64,000 nt of DNA from assembly GCF_001437405.1 (NCBI RefSeq), contig NZ_JQBY01000012.1:1-64000 (forward strand). The letters run 5' to 3'. This stretch comes from Pediococcus ethanolidurans. GTDB lineage: Bacteria > Bacillota > Bacilli > Lactobacillales > Lactobacillaceae. The notes under the pieces are model-generated. The model ran no database searches and had not been told where the DNA came from. It was given only the letters and a program-made list of their open reading frames with translations. Positions 44,335 to 52,804 of this stretch are shown here, piece by piece (the first letter of the stretch is position 1; every line of letters starts with the position of its first letter). The position numbers and the translations under genes are program-made.

Positions 44335-44886
44335 ATGTCAAACACACCAGAAGAATTATTTGCAGCAGAACAAAAGCAATCTGAGATCGATCATCATGTG
44401 CCAACCGCTGGAGCCATGGTTAATCATATTGTTTCCAACTTTACTGTTTTAGATGCAAAGTTACATCAAGTTAGATGGTACGTTAAAGGCTTGAGCGCAC
44501 CAGCAATTCAAACAGTTTATACCAAATTGATTCAAGAGAATCGTGATCATTATGATGAAATTGGTGATCTGTTATTGGACGAAAATGAAAAGCCAGCATC
44601 AACAACCGATGAATATAGTGAATATTCTATGATTGGTGAGAATGGTAAGAACAAGTATTTCACGGCAGAAGCAATGGTCGGTGAAACGGTTCAGGATTTT
44701 GTCACTCAAAATCTATTTGTGGATCGGGCAATTAAACTAGCAGAAAAAGAAAATCGTCCCACCTTACGTAACGCAATGGAGAAGTTACGGGGAGACGATA
44801 ATCATGAAATTCGTGTGCTTCAAAGCATAGTTGGCAACGATGCCGGTGAAGGATTAGAAGACGACGATGAAGATGACGAGGATTAG
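44335..44886 (+). CDS. Dps/ferritin-like protein with acidic tail
   Basis: A 183-residue four-helix ferritin-like protein of the Dps family. LHQVRWYVKG corresponds to the first ferroxidase His and following WxVKG of Dps, and HYDEIGD keeps the Asp, but the second His (usually in ALHELF) is replaced by AIQTVY and the HW of HxxHW by RW. So classical ferroxidase activity may be weak or absent. The last dozen residues are nearly all Asp/Glu, which argues against DNA binding by the tail and could bind metal. An FNR-type box lies upstream. Start follows GGGGGAA. Confidence 0.82.
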   Translation: MSNTPEELFAAEQKQSEIDHHVPTAGAMVNHIVSNFTVLDAKLHQVRWYVKGLSAPAIQTVYTKLIQENRDHYDEIGDLLLDENEKPASTTDEYSEYSMIGENGKNKYFTAEAMVGETVQDFVTQNLFVDRAIKLAEKENRPTLRNAMEKLRGDDNHEIRVLQSIVGNDAGEGLEDDDEDDED

Positions 44887-44906
44887 TTTAAATTAAAAAT
44901 TTAAGT

Positions 44907-45578
44907 TTAATCAAGTAAAACGAGTGAATCTTTATCAATCAATTTAATTTGTTTTTGTGGACCTTGTGAAATCCAGCCCTTACGTTCGAATTCTGTGAGT
45001 TTACGACTTACAGTTTCAGGCGTGGTGCCGAGATAAATCGCAAGGTCCTTTTTTTTGATTGGTAACTTAAAGGTATCTTTTTCCAAACTGGCACCCGTTT
45101 CTACTAAGTAATTACCAATACGCGCTTCAACTGTTTCGGTGGAAGCTTCAGTTGTGCGTTTTTCAAGTGACGAAATTCGTTGACCGAATTCGTTAATCAA
45201 ATTCATGCTGATACTAGGCGATTGACTAAGTAATTTTTGAAAGCTTTTTCGACTAATCCGACAAACTTGGGTCGGAATTAAAGCTACACCGGAAGAACTG
45301 CGTGTCATTTCTTTGAAAAGGGCACCTTCGCCATCAAAATCACCAGATTGCAGTAAGTAAAGAAGCTGTTCGCGACCATTAGCAGCAATTTTAGAAACCT
45401 TAACTTGGCCGTTTGCGACAATGATCAGGGTGTCAAGATCATCCCCATCAAGAAAAAGAGATTCCCCAGCTGCATAATGTTTGTGAGTCATAATGGTTTC
45501 AATTTTATCAACATCGCTATCAGGTAAGTGTTTAAATAATGGAACTAACTTAATACAATCATGTTCAGAACGTTGCAT
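44907..45578 (-). CDS. Crp/Fnr-family redox regulator, Flp type
   Basis: A 223-residue regulator: N-terminal cyclic-nucleotide-like beta roll (about 15-120), a dimer helix, and a winged helix-turn-helix with KKDLAIYLGTTPETVSRKLTEFE. The recognition helix E-T-V-S-R matches FNR, predicting TTGAT-N4-ATCAA sites, one of which lies upstream of the neighbouring Dps-like gene. There is no FNR iron-sulfur cysteine cluster; only Cys8 and Cys106 are present, the same arrangement as I recall for L. casei Flp, where Cys5 and Cys112 form a redox disulfide. It faces the dps-like gene convergently. Confidence 0.88.
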   Translation of the reverse strand: MQRSEHDCIKLVPLFKHLPDSDVDKIETIMTHKHYAAGESLFLDGDDLDTLIIVANGQVKVSKIAANGREQLLYLLQSGDFDGEGALFKEMTRSSSGVALIPTQVCRISRKSFQKLLSQSPSISMNLINEFGQRISSLEKRTTEASTETVEARIGNYLVETGASLEKDTFKLPIKKKDLAIYLGTTPETVSRKLTEFERKGWISQGPQKQIKLIDKDSLVLLD

Positions 45579-45671
45579 GATGTTACCTCACTTTATTTGA
45601 ATTAAATTACCTAAAGAATAGCATGAAAATAGGTGCACGGAAAGCAACACGATTGTTATAGAAATAAAAAC

Positions 45672-46269
45672 TAAAGATTGAAAGTATCAAAATCACTTCA
45701 ATAACTGATGTTAAACGACTTTGCCTATAAAAAATGGTCTAAAGTGCCGTCTTCCAGCAAATTTGGGCTGGAACGTAGTGCGAGTTCTTGCGGCGGTTTT
45801 GGCCACAAGAATCGACATCGTACGGAGTATCAAGATTTTCGGAACAAAAATCATTCTTCTTTGCGTAGTAGTGGGCACGACTTGAAGCCGCAAACCACGT
45901 CTTCAAGCTCGGCCTTTATCTAAGCGAAAACCACTAAGATAAATATCACTACTGAGCCCATTTGCTTCCAGACTAGGTCTAATCTTTGCAATCTACACAG
46001 TGATACAAAGGTTGTTATATCAGCGTTACTGAGCATTATTGAAGCATCAAACGTTCTTAATTCGGAGGCGATTGGTCTCAGGGGTGAAATTATCCTTAGC
46101 AATTCATTTGCTTAGAATAAGGCCGAGTTTGAAGACGTGGTTTGCGGCTTCAAATCGTGCCCACCCCGTTCCAGACCGGTTGAGCCGCAGGACGGCAATT
46201 AGACTGTTTTTTATAGACTATGTCGTTTACCATCAGTTATTGAAGCAATTTTGATACTTTCAACCTTTA
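45672..46269. repeat. modular repeat element with long terminal inverted repeats, copy B
   Basis: About 600 bp flanked by roughly 79-bp imperfect terminal inverted repeats (45672-45751 and 46191-46269). Within it GTGGGCACGACTTGAAGCCGC-like sequence near 45865 recurs inverted near 46145, so much of the element is one large palindrome. It includes the hairpin module TTCTTGCGGC/GGCCACAAGAA and a unique central region (about 45945-46070). ORFs inside (60-71 codons) have no ribosome sites. No transposase. Largest and best-preserved member of the family. Confidence 0.88.
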
Positions 46270-46484
46270 TACAAAAAACGTAAAAGTTGATTTTGACTGG
46301 GATGTAAAGTTTTAAGTCAAATTTCTTATGACTAACGTTTTTTTGTCAGGTGATCAAATGTGAATTGACATATTCAGTTTGCTTGACTTGCTTTAGATTG
46401 GTCATTTGTGATACATTTTAAGAATTGTGAATTAGATCTGAAACCCGTTTTAATAGAATTTATCAAGAATAGTGAGGATATTAA

Positions 46485-48113
46485 ATGATAACAGTTACCG
46501 ATATGAGTATGCAATTTTCTGATCGCAAACTCTATGAAGAAGTTAATTTGAAGTTTACGCCTGGAAATTGCTACGGCATTATTGGTGCCAATGGAGCTGG
46601 TAAATCAACTTTTCTAAAAATACTAGAAGGCAAATTACAGCCCACTAAAGGAAATATTTCCATTTCGCCAAATGAGCGGATGTCGAGCTTAAATCAGGAC
46701 CATTATGCTTTTGAAACTGAAAAAGTTTTAGATACTGTGATTATGGGACATAAAAAGTTATATGACATTATGAAAGAAAAAGATGCCCTATATGCTAAAG
46801 AGGATTTTACGGATGCTGATGGAATCAAGGCAGCTGAGCTCGAAGGTGAATTTGCCGAGATGGATGGTTGGAATGCAGAATCTGATGCAGCTCAATTGCT
46901 ACAACAACTAGGAATTGACGAAACCATGCAAACGCAAAAAATGAGTGAACTAACTGAAAGCCAAAAAGTTAAAGTTTTATTGGGACAAGCTTTGTTTGGT
47001 GATCCTGATATTTTAGTTTTGGATGAACCAACCAACGGACTTGATGCCCAGACAATTTCCTGGTTAGAAGACTTTTTGGGTGATTTTCGTAACACAGTAA
47101 TCGTGGTTTCTCATGACCGTCACTTCTTAAATGCAGTTTGTACCATGATGTGTGATGTTGATTTTGGTAAAATTCAACTTTATGTGGGTAACTACGACTT
47201 CTGGATGGAATCAAGTCAATTAGCAGCTAAACTTAAAGAAAATGCGAATGCCAAAAAAGAAGAAAAGATGAAAGAATTGCAAGAATTCGTGGCTCGTTTT
47301 AGCGCGAATGCTTCTAAATCGAAACAGGCGACGTCCAGAAAGAAACAACTTGAAAAAATTACATTAGATGATATTCAACCATCGACACGTAAATATCCAT
47401 TTATTAGTTTTACACCAGAACGAGAATTAGGGAATGACTTATTACGTGTGGATAAGTTGTCTAAGTCAATTGATGGTGTAAAGATTTTAGATAATGTCAC
47501 ATTTACCGTAAAACCAGGTGAAAAAGCAGCTTTGTTGAGCCGAAATGATTTGGCAACCACCACCTTGTTGCAAATTATTGCCGGTGAACTTGAACCTGAT
47601 GAAGGAACAGTCACTTGGGGACAAACCACCACACGAAGTTATCTACCACGTGATATTAATGAATATTTCTCTGATGAAAAGCTGGATATTTTGGAATGGT
47701 TACGTCAGTTTGCCCCTAAAGAAGAAAGTGATAATACGTTCCTGCGTGGTTTTTTAGGTAAAATGTTGTTCTCTGGTGAAGATGTTAACAAGCCAATCAC
47801 CAAACTATCTGGTGGTGAAAAAGTCCGCTGTATGCTTTCTAAGATGATGTTAAGTAAGGCTAACGTGTTGTTATTGGATGATCCAACTAACCATTTGGAT
47901 TTGGAATCCATTACTTCGTTAAATGATGGGTTGATTAATTTTGCCGGATCCTTGATTTTGACTTCACATGATCGTCAATTTATTCAAACTATTGCTGATC
48001 ATATTCTTGAAGTGTCAGACAAAGGCGTTGTTGACCGTGCTGAAACTAGCTATGATGAATTTATGGATCATGAAGATATTCAAAAAAAGGTTCAAGCTTT
48101 ATACGCTGAATAA
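46485..48113 (+). CDS. ABC-F family ATPase, YbiT-like
   Basis: A 542-residue soluble twin-ATPase protein without membrane segments; ABC-F proteins act on ribosomes. The first domain has a full Walker A (GANGAGKST, 34-42) but a degenerate signature, LTESQ (about 156). The second has a normal signature (LSGGEKVR, about 442) and Walker B (LLLDDPTNHLD) but a degenerate Walker A, SRNDLATTT (about 352). Because each site pairs Walker A of one domain with the signature of the other, one composite site is intact and the other doubly degenerate. A charged linker (about 245-290) lies between domains. Promoter region 46290-46484 holds no repeat. Confidence 0.9.
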   Translation: MITVTDMSMQFSDRKLYEEVNLKFTPGNCYGIIGANGAGKSTFLKILEGKLQPTKGNISISPNERMSSLNQDHYAFETEKVLDTVIMGHKKLYDIMKEKDALYAKEDFTDADGIKAAELEGEFAEMDGWNAESDAAQLLQQLGIDETMQTQKMSELTESQKVKVLLGQALFGDPDILVLDEPTNGLDAQTISWLEDFLGDFRNTVIVVSHDRHFLNAVCTMMCDVDFGKIQLYVGNYDFWMESSQLAAKLKENANAKKEEKMKELQEFVARFSANASKSKQATSRKKQLEKITLDDIQPSTRKYPFISFTPERELGNDLLRVDKLSKSIDGVKILDNVTFTVKPGEKAALLSRNDLATTTLLQIIAGELEPDEGTVTWGQTTTRSYLPRDINEYFSDEKLDILEWLRQFAPKEESDNTFLRGFLGKMLFSGEDVNKPITKLSGGEKVRCMLSKMMLSKANVLLLDDPTNHLDLESITSLNDGLINFAGSLILTSHDRQFIQTIADHILEVSDKGVVDRAETSYDEFMDHEDIQKKVQALYAE

Positions 48114-48222
48114 TTTGAATAATTTATCACTTTCAAGTGTTAGAAGCTGAAAAAGAATAAAAATCCTGCTAAAATGGCCTTGTATAAAAATCTATTAATA
48201 TTATAGAAGGAAAGTCTTTAGT

Positions 48223-48975
48223 ATGAACGTAGAAATTAAACGAGATGGTTTAATCTTACGTGGCTTGTTGGAAGCACCAAGGACTAATGAATATGATATT
48301 GCGATTTTAATGCATGGGTTTACCGGAGATTTGGGGTACAAAAAAACAGATTTATTAGCACAAGTGGCACAAAGATTGCATGAGTATGGAATTGCAACGA
48401 TCCGTTTTGACTTTAATGGACATGGTAAAAGCGATGGTCGTTTTCAAGATATGACGGTTTCAAATGAGGTTGCAGATGGTAATGCTATTTTAACCTACAC
48501 GAGAAAATTGCCACATGTTCGCAAAATCTATTTGATTGGTCATTCTCAAGGTGGGGTTGTCGCTAGTATGCTTGCGGGATACTATCCAGAATATATTTCG
48601 AAACTAGTTTTATTGGCTCCTGCTGCTACTTTGAAGGAAGATGCCCAAAATGGCGAACTTCAAGGAACAACTTATCGGCCACATCATATTCCAGATGCGC
48701 TGCCTACCAAAAAACATTTGATTGTTGGCGGATTTTACTTGCGAACAGCTCAGATGTTACCGATTTATGAAGTGGCACAACAATATACCGGACCAGTTTG
48801 CCTAATTCATGGTGATGCGGATACAGTAGTGAATAAAAAAGCTTCAGAACGTTATCATGATGTGTATCAAAATAGTGAGTTGCACATCGTTTCTGGCGGG
48901 TCACATCAATTTAAAGGTGCAGCCCGTTCCCAGGCACTACAAGTGGTGACAATTTTTCTTGAAGGCTTTGAGTGA
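48223..48975 (+). CDS. cinnamoyl/feruloyl esterase (alpha/beta hydrolase)
   Basis: A 250-residue cytoplasmic esterase closely resembling, from memory, the L. johnsonii cinnamoyl esterases (249 residues) along its whole length. Nucleophile Ser108 is in GHSQGG, the oxyanion loop is HGFTG (31-35), the acid is Asp198 or Asp200 in HGDADTVV, and His228 is in GGSHQF. RFDFNGHGKSDGRF and YRPHHIPDALP (lid region) are shared. It releases ferulic, caffeic or p-coumaric acid from plant esters such as chlorogenate. Start follows GAAGGAAAG. A monocistronic unit with its own terminator. Confidence 0.9.
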   Translation: MNVEIKRDGLILRGLLEAPRTNEYDIAILMHGFTGDLGYKKTDLLAQVAQRLHEYGIATIRFDFNGHGKSDGRFQDMTVSNEVADGNAILTYTRKLPHVRKIYLIGHSQGGVVASMLAGYYPEYISKLVLLAPAATLKEDAQNGELQGTTYRPHHIPDALPTKKHLIVGGFYLRTAQMLPIYEVAQQYTGPVCLIHGDADTVVNKKASERYHDVYQNSELHIVSGGSHQFKGAARSQALQVVTIFLEGFE

Positions 48976-49000
48976 AAGCAAAGACGTTTAAAAGTATAGT

Positions 49001-49034
49001 AAAAGGATGAGAAAAATTTCTCATCCTTTTTTGT
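49001..49034. terminator. bidirectional terminator
   Basis: AAAAGGATGAGAAA pairs perfectly with TTTCTCATCCTTTT. It separates the convergent esterase and deoxyribosyltransferase genes. Confidence 0.85.
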
Positions 49035-49039
49035 AGGAC

Positions 49040-49522
49040 TTAAATGACATCCAAGTGAACATATTTATTTTTTAAATTGTAAAAATCATAGCTTGCTAAG
49101 TTTTGCACATCTTTTTCGCCGTTAAACATCGCTGTATAGCTGCCAGCAAGCATTAAATTAATGGAAAGCTCTATCTGTTTATCAAAACGAACCAAGAAAA
49201 CAGGTTTGTGCTGACCAAAGGCATAACCACATTCCCAGATCGTTCCGGCATCTGATTCGTGTTTGCCATCTTCAAGTTCATAATCCAGGATTGCAACCAC
49301 GATGTCTGCTTGATCAATTTGGCGAATATCAGCATTAAAAGTAGCAATTTGCCATTCAAAAGAGCCAACTGGCGCATCTGTGTATTCATCTTTTCCAGGA
49401 AGAAAGATGGCTCCAGAATTGATGGTTTGATTGGTTTCCAGCAAACGTTTGACGGTTGTGACACGATCATTTTGTCCTTTACTAAAAAAGGGGCCAGCAA
49501 GGTAAACAGATTTTGATTGCAT
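49040..49522 (-). CDS. ndt: nucleoside 2-deoxyribosyltransferase
   Basis: A 160-residue enzyme exchanging bases between 2'-deoxyribonucleosides, a salvage activity typical of lactobacilli. The N-terminal KSVYLAGPFFS, the ADIRQIDQADIVVAILDYE segment with Asp, and DAGTIWECGYA with the nucleophilic Glu match the family. Start follows AAAGGAGAA. The next gene (49554-50198) is in the same direction, 31 bp upstream. Confidence 0.94.
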   Translation of the reverse strand: MQSKSVYLAGPFFSKGQNDRVTTVKRLLETNQTINSGAIFLPGKDEYTDAPVGSFEWQIATFNADIRQIDQADIVVAILDYELEDGKHESDAGTIWECGYAFGQHKPVFLVRFDKQIELSINLMLAGSYTAMFNGEKDVQNLASYDFYNLKNKYVHLDVI

Positions 49523-49553
49523 TGAATTTCTCCTTTAGGTTGTTGAGAGTGAC

Positions 49554-50198
49554 TTATTTGTTGCAGACAGTAAAACGTGCCTGGTGGACAGTTGGCGTTT
49601 CAAGCTCGTCTAAAATAGCGACAGCCATCGTTCCCGTTGAAACTTCTGACTTTTGTTGCTCATTAAATAATACGTTGTCTTGTCCTAAAATGTAGTCTGT
49701 TTTGGGCCCATCCACAAAGCTTTGTGAAGGTGAAACGCCAACCCAGTTTACGTTTTTAACGGTTCGTAAAAAATCTAGTTCAAAAGCCTGTGATTCAGGT
49801 GTGTCAATCCAATCTTGTGAATTTGGAATTTGTTTAAGTTGTTCGACAAACAAGCCTTTATCACTTTGTAAACTACCGGCCCCCAGAATAAATATGACTC
49901 GTGGTGTGCTAGTTTCACGCAAAAGATGGATGAGATGAACGGCCAAATCAATATGTTGATAGGCTAAATGTTTACCCATTGGAACAGCAAATGCATCAAT
50001 GACAACGTCTAAATTACTCAAATCTTGTTTTGTGATTGCAAAAGCATCTTTTTCGATGATCGTAACTTTACTGTCGAATAATGTTTTTGCTTTTTTTGCA
50101 TTGCGTACAAGCGCGGTTACCTGATGACCACGATCAAGGGCTTCAAAAATAATTTTGGAACCAGCCTTTCCAGTAGCACCAATGACACCAATTTTCAT
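49554..50198 (-). CDS. NAD(P)-binding Rossmann protein, YwnB-like
   Basis: A 214-residue short-chain-type reductase/epimerase. The N-terminus IGVIGATGKAGSKI is a glycine-rich dinucleotide loop, followed by DRGHQVTALVRNAKKA and DVVIDAF. This fits the NAD(P)H-binding family (PF13460) that includes YwnB and flavin reductases. Substrate unknown. It precedes ndt by 31 bp, possibly in one transcript; no functional link known. Confidence 0.85.
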   Translation of the reverse strand: MKIGVIGATGKAGSKIIFEALDRGHQVTALVRNAKKAKTLFDSKVTIIEKDAFAITKQDLSNLDVVIDAFAVPMGKHLAYQHIDLAVHLIHLLRETSTPRVIFILGAGSLQSDKGLFVEQLKQIPNSQDWIDTPESQAFELDFLRTVKNVNWVGVSPSQSFVDGPKTDYILGQDNVLFNEQQKSEVSTGTMAVAILDELETPTVHQARFTVCNK

Positions 50199-50352
50199 AG
50201 TATAATTCGTCCCTTCTTAAAATTCATGACAATTTGTTACGTCATAGATTCATATTTCGATTACAATTAAAATTATAAAACAAATGAAGCACGAATGTTA
50301 GCAATTAGTTAATTCCGATTTGATCGGATTTAGAGAAACTGAGGGGAAAACC

Positions 50353-51852
50353 ATGCAAGCAATGATTGGCGTTGATATCGGTACAACGAGTACCAAAACA
50401 GTTTTATTTGATCTTAAAGGACAGGTGGTTGCCAAACAAAATATTGGTTATCCGCTTTATCAAGATCAAGCTGACAAAGCCGAAGAAGATCCTGATAAAA
50501 TTTTTGTGGCGGTCGTTAAGGGAATTAGTCAGGTTGCAACGGTAGCTAAAGAAAAGGCAATTGAGATTTTAGGGGTTAGCTTTTCGGCTGCCATGCATAG
50601 CTTGATTTTGATGGATGTCCATGATCAACCGCTGACCCGCGTGATCACGTGGGCCGATAATCGTTCTGAGAGTCAATGTATCGATTTGCAAAAAAGTGGA
50701 AAAGCTCAAGCGTTATATCTACATACAGGAACACCCAATCATCCGATGACACCCTTAACTAAAATTATGTGGTTTCGTGAAAATCGTCCAGAATTATTTT
50801 CTAAAGCAAAGAAATTTATTGGCATTAAAGAATACGTATTTTTTAAACTATTTGGCAAATATGTGATTGATTTTGGATTGGCTTCAGCAACTGGATTATT
50901 TGATATTCAGACCATGCACTGGGATGAGCAAGCATTACAAATCGCCGGAGTTTCAGAAAATCAACTTTTAAAATTGGTTAGTACAGAAACGACATTTTCT
51001 GATCTACAACCAAAAATGGCTAAGAATCTGAATCTTTCTGCTGAGGTGCCGTTTATTATTGGTAGCAGTGATGGCGCGCTGGCTAATCTTGGGGTTGGTG
51101 CAACTACTAATGGAAGACTAGCTGTTAGTATTGGAACAAGCGGTGCAGTTCGAATGGTAGTCGATCATCCCGTTTTCGATCCGCAAGGAAAATTATTTTG
51201 TTATGTATTAGGAAAAGATCTATGGCTTGTGGGTGGCCCAGTAAATAACGGTGGCATTATCTTGCAATGGATTCGAGAAAAATGGTTTTTCAAAGATAAA
51301 CATATGACTTACCCGGAACTAATTGAATTAGCAAGTAAATCCGAAGCTGGTGCGCATGGCTTGATTTTTTTGCCCTATTTAGGTGGAGAGCGAGCCCCAC
51401 TTTGGGATGCAAATGCACGCGGAAGCTTCTTTGGATTAACGCGCAAGCATACCCAAGTTGATATGATCCGAGCAGTATTAGAGGGAATTGTGTTAAACCT
51501 TTGTGAGATTGAACAGCGAATTGACCAAATTGCCGGACCAATTACGAGTGTGCGGGCGACCGGTGGTTTTTCTCAGTCGTCATTGTGGGTTCAAATCTTG
51601 ACTGATTGTTTCAATCAAACGGTGACTGTTTCTGAAAGCTCAGCTGGTTCTGCATGGGGCGCTGCAATAATGGGATTGGAGAGCTTAAAAATTGAACATG
51701 ATATTAAAATCAAGCAATTTAAAACATGGACGCCGGATTCTCAGTATGTAGCACGTTATCATGATTTATCAGAAATTTGGCAAGATGTTAGTCGAAAACT
51801 AGAACCAGAATATCAAAAAATTTCAGATTTTCAACAGAAATATAACAAATAA
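50353..51852 (+). CDS. gntK: gluconokinase (FGGY family)
   Basis: A 499-residue carbohydrate kinase: MIGVDIGTTSTKTVLFD phosphate loop at the start, VITWADNRS with the catalytic Asp region, and the ATP-binding GGERAPLWDANARGSFFG and RATGGFSQSSLW in the second half. These match gluconokinases of lactobacilli: gluconate + ATP to 6-phosphogluconate. The ATG at 50353 has GAGGGGAAAA upstream. No gluconate permease or 6-phosphogluconate dehydrogenase is adjacent. Xylulokinase is a less likely alternative. Confidence 0.9.
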   Translation: MQAMIGVDIGTTSTKTVLFDLKGQVVAKQNIGYPLYQDQADKAEEDPDKIFVAVVKGISQVATVAKEKAIEILGVSFSAAMHSLILMDVHDQPLTRVITWADNRSESQCIDLQKSGKAQALYLHTGTPNHPMTPLTKIMWFRENRPELFSKAKKFIGIKEYVFFKLFGKYVIDFGLASATGLFDIQTMHWDEQALQIAGVSENQLLKLVSTETTFSDLQPKMAKNLNLSAEVPFIIGSSDGALANLGVGATTNGRLAVSIGTSGAVRMVVDHPVFDPQGKLFCYVLGKDLWLVGGPVNNGGIILQWIREKWFFKDKHMTYPELIELASKSEAGAHGLIFLPYLGGERAPLWDANARGSFFGLTRKHTQVDMIRAVLEGIVLNLCEIEQRIDQIAGPITSVRATGGFSQSSLWVQILTDCFNQTVTVSESSAGSAWGAAIMGLESLKIEHDIKIKQFKTWTPDSQYVARYHDLSEIWQDVSRKLEPEYQKISDFQQKYNK

Positions 51853-51862
51853 GAATGATAGT

Positions 51863-51876
51863 TGCAAACGTTTTCA
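51863..51876. promoter_or_regulatory. cre-like (CcpA) site
   Basis: TGCAAACGTTTTCA fits TGWNANCGNTNWCA at all but one position and lies between the gluconokinase stop and the small membrane protein start at 51930. Confidence 0.5.
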
Positions 51877-51929
51877 AAACGGTTCATACTGTGAGTGAAT
51901 TAATAGTGAATATAAGGAGCGTGACCGTG

Positions 51930-52133
51930 ATGAAAGAAGATAAAGCATTCAAAAAAGAGTATTGGCCAATTGTGATTTTAGGAGGTCTAATTCAGTTATT
52001 TGCACTTATTGATATTTTAAAAAGTCATGAGTTTAAACGAGGAAATAAATTAATTTGGAGTGCATTAGTATTTGTTCTCCCACCATTCGGTGCATTGTCT
52101 TACTATGGATTTGGAAAAGTGCGAAATGATTAG
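51930..52133 (+). CDS. small PLDc_N-type membrane protein
   Basis: A 67-residue protein with two hydrophobic helices (about 12-30 and 43-62) separated by a charged loop. The pattern YWPIVILGGLIQLFALIDILK and LPPFGALSYYGFGK fits the phospholipase-D-nuclease N-terminal (PLDc_N) family, often a stand-alone two-helix protein of unknown function. The ATG at 51930 has AAGGAG upstream at 10-12 bp; the longer in-frame form from 51855 overlaps the cre-like site. Confidence 0.75.
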   Translation: MKEDKAFKKEYWPIVILGGLIQLFALIDILKSHEFKRGNKLIWSALVFVLPPFGALSYYGFGKVRND

Positions 52134-52152
52134 AACGCATTAATAAATTTAG

Positions 52153-52197
52153 AATCCTGATTATGCTAGTCAAAATAGCATGATCAGGATCTTTTTT
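52153..52197. terminator. terminator
   Basis: ATCCTGATTATGCTA pairs with TAGCATGATCAGGAT (one mismatch), followed by seven T's. It closes the gntK-PLDc_N unit. Confidence 0.85.
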
Positions 52198-52206
52198 TAT
52201 TTAACT

Positions 52207-52728
52207 GAAGGTTGAAAGTATCCAAATCGCTTCAATAACTGCGGTTAAACGACTTAGCCTATAAAAAATAGTCAAAAATGCCGTCTTCCAGCAAATTTGG
52301 GCTGGAACGTAGTGGGCACGACTTGAAGCCGCAAACCACGTCTCCAAGCTCGGCCTTTATCTAAGCGAAACCCGCTAAGATAAATGTCACTACTGAGCCC
52401 ATTTGCTTCCAGACTAAGTTTAATCTTTGTAATCTACATAGCGATATAAAAGTTGTTGTATCAGCGTTACTGAGCATTATTGAAACATCAAACGTTCTTA
52501 GTTCGGAGGCGATTGGTCTCGTGCCCACTATTACACGTAAGGGTTAGTTTTTGTGCCGAAAACTTTAATGTTTCATACGATATCGATTTTTGTGGCAAAA
52601 CACAGCCGTAAGAACTCGCACCCTGTTCCAGAACGGGTGAGCCGTAGGACGGCATTTTAATCTAATTTTGTTACCAAGAACGCTTTTATATTAGGTAACG
52701 AGATGCGTTTTGGGCTTCCAACCTTTAG
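52207..52728. repeat. modular repeat element, copy C
   Basis: Left end AAGGTTGAAAGTATCCAAATC and right end CTTCCAACCTT are inverted. The left 300 bp follow copy B closely but lack the B module of 45780-45865: GGGCTGGAACGTAGTGGGCAC joins two segments separated in copy B. The right part holds a diverged, inverted version of that missing module (hairpin TTTTTGTGGC...), ending in GTTCCAGAACGGGTGAGCCG. Thus modules have been moved and inverted between copies. No ORF with a ribosome site. Confidence 0.85.
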
Positions 52729-52804
52729 TTATTTAAAAATAACTGTAATAGGATTGCAAACAATTCTATAATGGGCATTAATAAAATTGATTGGGGATGA
52801 GCAG

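Noticed and set aside
45708-46254. Several 60-71-codon ORFs on both strands in copy B
   Set aside because: They are shadows of a palindromic repeat; none has a ribosome site.
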